A stretch of DNA of 5,019 bases, from assembly GCA_050954505.1 (NCBI GenBank), contig JBPBPY010000119.1, forward strand, positions 1-5,019, written 5' to 3'. The position numbers and the translations under genes are program-made. Below the pieces are notes generated by a model. That model ran no database searches and was not told where the DNA came from. It was given only the letters and a program-made list of their open reading frames with translations. This document shows, one piece after another, positions 1-5,019 of this stretch. The stretch is from JAQGMO01 sp050954505. GTDB taxonomy: Bacteria; Pseudomonadota; Gammaproteobacteria; Burkholderiales; Burkholderiaceae_D. The number at the start of each line of letters is the position of its first letter. Within the stretch, counting starts at the first letter, position 1.

Positions 1-1773
1 GATATGTTCACGTGCGCCATATTCCATGGCATCGATCGGCACCGAATCGAACGACAGGTTGATCATCAAGGTCAGGATGGCGCCGTCCCCCATGCGCCAG
101 CGTGCCGCCACCGCTTTCGGACCGATCGGTTTTGCACCGATCGACATGGCCCCGTGAAGGCGCGGGATGATGTGCTCATGACGCAATTTCAACAGGCGTG
201 ATGTCCAGGTCTGCCAGACATTCGTGGTTTCGAAGTCAGGTATCGAAATGTCGAAGGGTTCTTCGAGATTGGGGTCGGCAATCATGGCCTGCTGCGCTTC
301 GGTGGCGAAGGCCGGCACTTCGGCAAACGCCTGCCGGCGGCCATCGCGCACCGCCACTGCCAGCTCTTCCTGGGGATAGCTGGTGAAGTACATGAACGGT
401 TCGGTGGCGCCGCTCTCTTCACCCATGAACAGCATGGGAATCATCGGTGAAAGCAGCAGCAAGGCGCTGGCAGCACGCAGCGCCAGCGGCGGCGTCAGCT
501 GCGTGAGCCGTTCGCCGAATGCGCGGTTGCCGATCTGGTCATGGTTTTGCAGGAACAGCACGAATGCGGTCGGTGGCAGGTGTTTGCTGTTGTGTCCGCG
601 CAGCGCGCCGTTGCGGGTGACCGCCGGATCGCCCTGGTAGACAAAGCCTTCGCCAAGACAGCGCGCCAGGCGCTCGACCTGGTTGTCGGCATAGTCCTGG
701 TAATACCCTTGCTGTTCACCGGTAAGCATCACATGCAGAATATGATGGCCATCGTCATTCCACTGGGCGTCGAAGCATTTCTCCACCGTTTCTTCACCCT
801 TGCGCTCCAGGAAGCTGACGACATTTTCATCATGCTCCAGTGTCAGGTGCACATGGCGGCCTGGCTCGACGGCTGCACGCACGCGCTGCGCCACTTCGGG
901 CAGCCAGTCCTGCTCAGTGATGGCATGCACGGCGTCGAAACGCAGGCCGTCGAAGCGGAATTCATTGAGCCAGTACATGGCGTTGATGGTGAAGAAGTCG
1001 CGCACTTCCTGACGGCGGAAGTCGATGGCCTTGCCCCATGGCGTATCGATGTCGTCACGGAAGAATGGCGGAGCATACACGCCGATGTAGTTACCGTCCG
1101 GTCCGAAGTGGTTGTAGACCACGTCGAGAAACACCATCAAGCCCAGGCCATGCGCGGTGTCGATCATTGCCTTGAGTTCGTCCGGCGTGCCATAGGTCGA
1201 GTCGGGTGCGAATTGCAGCACGCCGTCATAACCCCAATTGCGCGGACCGGGAAAATCGGCAATCGGCATCAGCTCAATGGCGGTGAAACCCAAGGCCGCC
1301 AAAGCCGGCAGCCGCTCTGCCACGCCCTTGAACCCACCGAGTGCGCCGGCGTGCAATTCATACAGCACCGTTTCATGCCATGGCCGGCCGCGCCAGTCAT
1401 TGTTTTTCCATTCATAGGAATGCGGATCGACAACCATGCTGCAGTCATGCACATCGCCATCCTGGGCCCGCGATGCCGGGTCCGGCACGGTCAGGACCGA
1501 ACCGTCTTCGCAGCTTACCTGGTAGCGGTACAGGGTGCCCACGCCGCAATCGACGGTGGCTTCATACCAGCCATGGCGCGGGCCGTCGAGAGCGGTCATG
1601 GGGACCGGTTCGCGGTTTGGCAGCTCGACGGCGACGCCGGCGGTGGCCGGTGCCCAGAGGGTGAAAACAGTCTGGTTGTCTGCCAGCAGGCGGGCGCCAA
1701 AATTCAGCGTGTTGCCGGCGTTGCCGGCCTGGTTGACGGCGTCGACGGTACTGGTGTCGTTTGAAGTGCTCAT
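1..1773 (-). CDS. treZ: Malto-oligosyltrehalose trehalohydrolase, 3' end cut by window edge
   Basis: This enzyme hydrolyses the alpha-1,4 bond next to the trehalose unit of maltooligosyl-trehalose, releasing free trehalose. It is the second step of the TreY-TreZ pathway and acts in the cytoplasm; I see no signal peptide. The frame is open without a stop from the ATG at 1773 to the left edge, giving 591 residues, so probably only a short C-terminal tail is missing. Residues 1-20 are a low-complexity leader. A CBM48-like beta domain follows (about 22-118, FGARLL, FTLWAP). The GH13 barrel shows NWGYDGVL (179-186), DVVYNHFGPDGNY (217-229), GLRFDAVHAI with predicted nucleophile Asp280, LTLEHDEN with predicted acid/base Glu313, and NHDQIGN (410-416) with the third catalytic Asp412. 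The C-terminal beta domain begins near residue 535. The phrases ELMPIADFPG and GNYIG separate it from GlgB and GlgX. It lies 110 bases downstream of glgX on the same strand, so co-transcription is likely. Start choice: first ATG of the frame with a purine-rich stretch upstream; the homologous part begins about residue 22, so the exact start is less certain than the function. Confidence 0.95.
   Translation of the reverse strand, partial: MSTSNDTSTVDAVNQAGNAGNTLNFGARLLADNQTVFTLWAPATAGVAVELPNREPVPMTALDGPRHGWYEATVDCGVGTLYRYQVSCEDGSVLTVPDPASRAQDGDVHDCSMVVDPHSYEWKNNDWRGRPWHETVLYELHAGALGGFKGVAERLPALAALGFTAIELMPIADFPGPRNWGYDGVLQFAPDSTYGTPDELKAMIDTAHGLGLMVFLDVVYNHFGPDGNYIGVYAPPFFRDDIDTPWGKAIDFRRQEVRDFFTINAMYWLNEFRFDGLRFDAVHAITEQDWLPEVAQRVRAAVEPGRHVHLTLEHDENVVSFLERKGEETVEKCFDAQWNDDGHHILHVMLTGEQQGYYQDYADNQVERLARCLGEGFVYQGDPAVTRNGALRGHNSKHLPPTAFVLFLQNHDQIGNRAFGERLTQLTPPLALRAASALLLLSPMIPMLFMGEESGATEPFMYFTSYPQEELAVAVRDGRRQAFAEVPAFATEAQQAMIADPNLEEPFDISIPDFETTNVWQTWTSRLLKLRHEHIIPRLHGAMSIGAKPIGPKAVAARWRMGDGAILTLMINLSFDSVPIDAMEYGAREHI
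123..143 (-). repeat. Perfect 8-base inverted repeat inside the treZ 3' region
   Basis: CGATCGGT (123-130) and ACCGATCG (136-143) are exact inverted copies around a five-base loop, TTTGC on the plus strand. The arms also contain the palindrome CGATCG. The stretch codes for the Ser-Ile-Gly and Pro-Ile-Gly segments of the TreZ C-terminal domain, so coding constraint may account for it. No T-run follows in the transcript direction, so it is not a terminator. Confidence 0.5.
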
Positions 1774-1782
1774 AGCGTTGGA

Positions 1783-1791
1783 CTCATCCTT
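1783..1791 (-). promoter_or_regulatory. Possible ribosome binding site of treZ
   Basis: The minus strand reads AAGGATGAG before the treZ ATG at 1773. The stronger AAGGA core is 13 bases from the ATG, longer than usual, while the trailing GAG is nine bases away. This is the only purine-rich element near the start, so it supports the ATG at 1773, but its spacing makes it weaker than the glgX site. Confidence 0.5.
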
Positions 1792-1845
1792 GAGGTAATG
1801 GTATCTGTTGATTTGGCGTCATCCTGTCTCAAGTCAGTTTTATTT

Positions 1846-1851
1846 GTTATA
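1846..1851 (-). promoter_or_regulatory. Weak candidate -10 element upstream of treZ
   Basis: The minus strand reads TATAAC, five of six bases matching TATAAT, inside the AT-richer gap between glgX and treZ (about 40 percent GC over 1801-1860, against clearly GC-rich coding DNA around it). It would give a leader of roughly 65 bases for treZ. The hexamer 17 bases upstream (GCACAA) does not resemble TTGACA, so a sigma-70 promoter is only a possibility. It could instead be an unselected AT-rich spacer. Confidence 0.2.
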
Positions 1852-1883
1852 GGTCATGCGGGTTTGGCTTGTGCCTGCCTGCT

Positions 1884-4106
1884 CTACGCCGAACGCTCGC
1901 CGCGCACCAGCCGTGAGGTGCAGACCACCACGCTGTGGCCCTGCACCAGCACCTCGGCGGCGTCGACGGCTTGCGCGGCGCGCTCGGGCTCTGCACTGTC
2001 GAGCGCCAGAAACCAGCGGTTCGACGACGGTGGAAAGTTGAAGGTGATCGGCTCGCCGCCGGCGTTAAGGAACAGCACCACGATGCCAGGCTGGGTTTCC
2101 TCGTCGTCGCTGCCGCGCTCGCCAGCCCAGCCATTGGCATTGGTGGCATTGGTGGCATTGGCGGCGGTTCCGGCAGCAGCCGTATCGGTGGCGTGGCCGG
2201 CCAGGCCTGCGGCGTTGGCGCGCCGCACGGTCAGGGCGCGCGCTTGCGGATTGTGCCAGGCGGAATCGGACAACGGCTCACCGCGTTCGTCGAACCAGGC
2301 GATGTCGGGCAAGCCCGGCAGGATTTCTTCTGCGCCGTGCAGGAAGCGCCCCGCTTGCAAACAAGGAAAGGCGTGCCGCAGTGCGGCCAGACGACCGATG
2401 AAGGCAGTGGTCTGGCGGCCTTCTTCGCTGTCTGCCAGTCTCCAGTCGACCCAGGAAATCGGGTTGTCCTGGCAATAGGCGTTGTTGTTGCCACCCTGGG
2501 TGCGGCAGAATTCGTCGCCTGCCAAAAGCATGGGCGTGCCTTGCGAAAGCATGACGGTGGCCAGCATGGCACGCCGCAGTTTGCCACGCAGTGCAACGAT
2601 GGCCGGGTCGTTGCTCGGCCCTTCCACGCCCCAGTTGGCATTGCAGTTTTCCGAGGTGCCGTCGCGGTTGCCCTCGCGGTTGGCTTCGTTGTATTTGGTG
2701 GTGTAGCTGAGCACATCCTGAAGCGTGGCGCCATCGTGGGACGCAACGTAATTCACCGACGCCCATGGCTTGCGGTGCTGATGGTCGAACAGGTCGGCCG
2801 AGCCGGTCAGGCGTGCTGCAAGCTCGGGACGCATGCCGGCATCGCCGCGCCAGAAACGCCGTATGCTGTCGCGGAATCGGTCATTCCATTCGGCCCAGCC
2901 AGGCGGGTGGCGCCCCAGCTGGTAGCCGCCGGGGCCGAGATCCCAGGGTTCGGATATGAGCTTCAAACGCGACAGCACCGGGTCCTGCATGATGGCGTCG
3001 AAAAACCCGGAACGCGGATCATAGCCATCGAGTTCGCGCCCGAGCGTCACGCCCAGGTCGAAGCGGAATCCATCGATGTGATAGGACTCGGCCCAGTGGC
3101 GCAAGGAATCCATGACCATCTGCAGCACCCGTGGATGGGTGATGTTGATGGTGTTGCCGCAGCCGGTATCGTTGATGAAATGACGCTCGTCGCCGGCCGG
3201 CAGGCGGTAGTAGCTGGCGTTGTCGAGGCCGCGCAGCGAAATCGTTGGTCCGAGCTGATCGCCTTCACCGGTATGGTTGTAGACCACGTCGAGCAAGACT
3301 TCGATGCCGGCAGCATGCAGGCGCCGCACCGCCATGCGGATTTCATTGAGATCGCCACTGGCCAAGTAATCGGGCTCGGGGGCGAAGAACGCCATGGTGT
3401 TATAGCCCCAATAATTGCGCAATTCGCGCTCGCGCAGGAAGCGGTCCTGCAGGAACGCATGCACGGGCAGCAGTTCCACGGTGGTGACGCCGAGCCGGGT
3501 CAGATGCTCGATGAAGCGCGGATTGGCCAGCGTGGCAAAGGTGCCGCGCTGATGCCCCGGCAGGTCTTCGCGCATGCAGGAAATGCCCTTCAGGTGCGCT
3601 TCGTAGATGACGGTTTTCGACCACGGCACATTTGGCCGGCGATCGTTGTCCCAGTTGAAGCTGTCTTCGGTGACCACGGATTTGGGTACCGATGGGGCAC
3701 TGTCGCGCCGGTCGATCGACAGGTCGGCACGGGAAGAGTTGAGGCGGTAGGCAAACAGGGCATCTGACCAGCGCAGGGGCCCCGAAAGCTGGCGTGCATA
3801 CGGGTCGATGAGCAGTTTGTTGGGATTGAAGCGGTGGCCGTGCTGCGGGTCATAGTCGCCGTGGGCGCGAAACCCGTACAGCAAGCCGGGCGCAGCTTCG
3901 GGAAGATAGCCATGCCAGACTTCATCGGTGCATTCGGGCAGCGCCAGGCGCGCGATTTCCTTGCGTCCGGAGCGGTCGAACAGGCACAGCTCCACCTTGT
4001 GCGCATGGGCAGAAAACACGGCAAAGTTGACGCCCAGTCCGTCGGAGCGCGCGCCCAATGGATAGGGCGACCCCGGCAACAGGCGCGGCGGCGGATTTAC
4101 ATTCAT
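1884..4106 (-). CDS. glgX: Glycogen debranching enzyme, GlgX/TreX type (GH13_11), complete
   Basis: This enzyme hydrolyses alpha-1,6 branch points of glycogen or limit dextrin, releasing linear malto-oligosaccharides in the cytoplasm. The protein has 740 residues. An N-terminal CBM48 domain (about 8-110) opens with PGSPYPLGA and GVNFAVFSAHA. The catalytic barrel follows: HLKGIS (171-176), DVVYNHTGEG (273-282), GFRFDLGVTLGR with predicted nucleophile Asp350, ISEPWDLGPGGYQ with predicted acid/base Glu386, and SHDG (456-459) with the third catalytic Asp458. Further family signatures are NEANREGNRDG (473-483), LLAGDEFCRTQGGNNNAYCQDN (527-548 region) and ISWVDW (550-555). The C-terminal beta domain is interrupted by an Ala/Asn/Thr/Gly-rich stretch at about 630-672, which helps make it longer than E. 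coli GlgX (657 residues). The ATG has a good ribosome binding site seven bases upstream. Placed between glgB and treZ it may serve as TreX, feeding maltodextrins to TreY-TreZ. Sequence alone does not fix whether it prefers short limit-dextrin branches (GlgX) or longer ones (TreX/isoamylase). Confidence 0.97.
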   Translation of the reverse strand: MNVNPPPRLLPGSPYPLGARSDGLGVNFAVFSAHAHKVELCLFDRSGRKEIARLALPECTDEVWHGYLPEAAPGLLYGFRAHGDYDPQHGHRFNPNKLLIDPYARQLSGPLRWSDALFAYRLNSSRADLSIDRRDSAPSVPKSVVTEDSFNWDNDRRPNVPWSKTVIYEAHLKGISCMREDLPGHQRGTFATLANPRFIEHLTRLGVTTVELLPVHAFLQDRFLRERELRNYWGYNTMAFFAPEPDYLASGDLNEIRMAVRRLHAAGIEVLLDVVYNHTGEGDQLGPTISLRGLDNASYYRLPAGDERHFINDTGCGNTINITHPRVLQMVMDSLRHWAESYHIDGFRFDLGVTLGRELDGYDPRSGFFDAIMQDPVLSRLKLISEPWDLGPGGYQLGRHPPGWAEWNDRFRDSIRRFWRGDAGMRPELAARLTGSADLFDHQHRKPWASVNYVASHDGATLQDVLSYTTKYNEANREGNRDGTSENCNANWGVEGPSNDPAIVALRGKLRRAMLATVMLSQGTPMLLAGDEFCRTQGGNNNAYCQDNPISWVDWRLADSEEGRQTTAFIGRLAALRHAFPCLQAGRFLHGAEEILPGLPDIAWFDERGEPLSDSAWHNPQARALTVRRANAAGLAGHATDTAAAGTAANATNATNANGWAGERGSDDEETQPGIVVLFLNAGGEPITFNFPPSSNRWFLALDSAEPERAAQAVDAAEVLVQGHSVVVCTSRLVRGERSA
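2136..2162 (-). repeat. 9-base tandem repeat inside glgX (three copies)
   Basis: The plus strand has GGCATTGGT twice and then GGCATTGGC, three adjoining copies differing only in the last base. On the coding strand they encode GlgX residues 649-657, ANATNATNA, within an Ala/Asn/Thr/Gly-rich linker of the C-terminal domain. Because the unit is three codons, copy-number change by slippage would keep the frame. Confidence 0.85.
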
Positions 4107-4113
4107 CTAGCGA

Positions 4114-4118
4114 TCCTC
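4114..4118 (-). promoter_or_regulatory. Ribosome binding site of glgX
   Basis: On the minus strand GAGGA sits seven bases before the ATG at 4106, a good match to the anti-Shine-Dalgarno sequence at normal spacing. It supports the chosen glgX start. The site lies inside a 5-codon mini-ORF (4120 to 4103) whose TGA overlaps the glgX ATG. Confidence 0.75.
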
Positions 4119-4166
4119 ATGGCGGCTTGCTGTTGTCATTGTCTGCGTCTGTCGGTGAAGTTCTCG

Positions 4167-4201
4167 GGCCTGCGCCCTTTCAGGATGATCGGGTGCAGGC
4201 C
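4167..4201 (-). other. Intercistronic imperfect hairpin between glgB and glgX
   Basis: In the transcript sense, GGCCTGC pairs with GCAGGCC (seven pairs). An A/C mismatch follows, then three more C-G pairs (CCC with GGG), closing a 13-base loop. No T-run follows on the minus strand, so it does not look like an intrinsic terminator. Such hairpins between genes of one message can slow 3' decay or mark processing sites; that role is inference. It begins 52 bases after the glgB stop. Confidence 0.45.
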
Positions 4202-4212
4202 AGATTCAGCTT

Positions 4213-4252
4213 GGATTCAAACCGAACTCCAGGCCGGACTCCAGGCCGAATT

Positions 4253-4259
<7 letters not shown>
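4213..4259 (-). repeat. Degenerate 12-base tandem repeat spanning the glgB stop codon
   Basis: On the minus strand three 12-base units run head to tail: GGCCTGAAATTC (4259-4248), GGCCTGGAGTCC (4247-4236) and GGCCTGGAGTTC (4235-4224). An 11-base relic, GGTTTGAATCC (4223-4213), follows. Units two and three differ at one base. The glgB stop TGA lies in the first unit, where its sister units read TGG. The array therefore starts in the last codons of glgB and extends into the gap. Confidence 0.8.

Positions 4260-5019
<760 letters not shown>

Noticed and set aside
541..1764. 407-codon open frame on the plus strand opposite treZ
   Set aside because: The minus strand carries the complete TreZ catalytic motif set over the same span; the plus-strand product has no family resemblance.
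2136..2162. CRISPR-like array
   Set aside because: The units are nine bases long, directly adjoining without spacers and in frame within glgX; this is a coding microrepeat.
1935..3767. 610-codon open frame on the plus strand opposite glgX
   Set aside because: It is the antisense shadow of a clear GlgX gene in GC-rich DNA, where such long open antisense frames are common. Its translation shows no recognisable domain.
4167..4201. Intrinsic terminator after glgB
   Set aside because: The stem is plausible but no run of T follows in the transcript direction, and glgX follows directly on the same strand.

Overview
The window holds three genes of storage-polysaccharide metabolism, all on the minus strand, so transcription runs from right to left: the 3' end of a glycogen branching enzyme gene (glgB, cut by the right edge), a complete glycogen debranching enzyme gene (glgX, treX-like), and a nearly complete malto-oligosyltrehalose trehalohydrolase gene (treZ, cut by the left edge). 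All three are GH13 alpha-amylase-family enzymes. Their active-site motifs are intact wherever the window covers them.

The DNA is GC-rich with strong G/C third positions. The TreZ wording (GGFKG in place of the usual longer loop, NWGYDGVL, DVVYNHFGPDGNY, QNHDQIGNRAFGERL) and the order glgB-glgX-treZ fit a proteobacterium. A betaproteobacterium of the Burkholderiales, perhaps Oxalobacteraceae-like, is my best guess; this is inference from remembered family wording, not a search.

Layout: 1-1773 treZ; 1774-1883 a 110-base, AT-richer gap with a possible weak promoter and the treZ ribosome binding site; 1884-4106 glgX; 4107-4252 a 146-base gap with a short tandem repeat, an imperfect hairpin and a good glgX ribosome binding site; 4253-5019 glgB. 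Only two gaps lie between genes and neither exceeds 150 bases.

Together the enzymes suggest a glycogen-to-trehalose route. GlgB makes alpha-1,6 branches. GlgX/TreX removes branches and releases linear malto-oligosaccharides. TreZ cuts trehalose from maltooligosyl-trehalose. The partner TreY (maltooligosyl-trehalose synthase) is not visible and would be expected nearby, probably beyond the left edge.

I found no convincing undescribed system. The non-routine signals are small: a 12-base tandem repeat that includes the glgB stop codon, a 9-base coding tandem repeat in a low-complexity GlgX linker, an intercistronic hairpin, and matching 5-codon mini-ORFs whose stops overlap the starts of both glgX and treZ.
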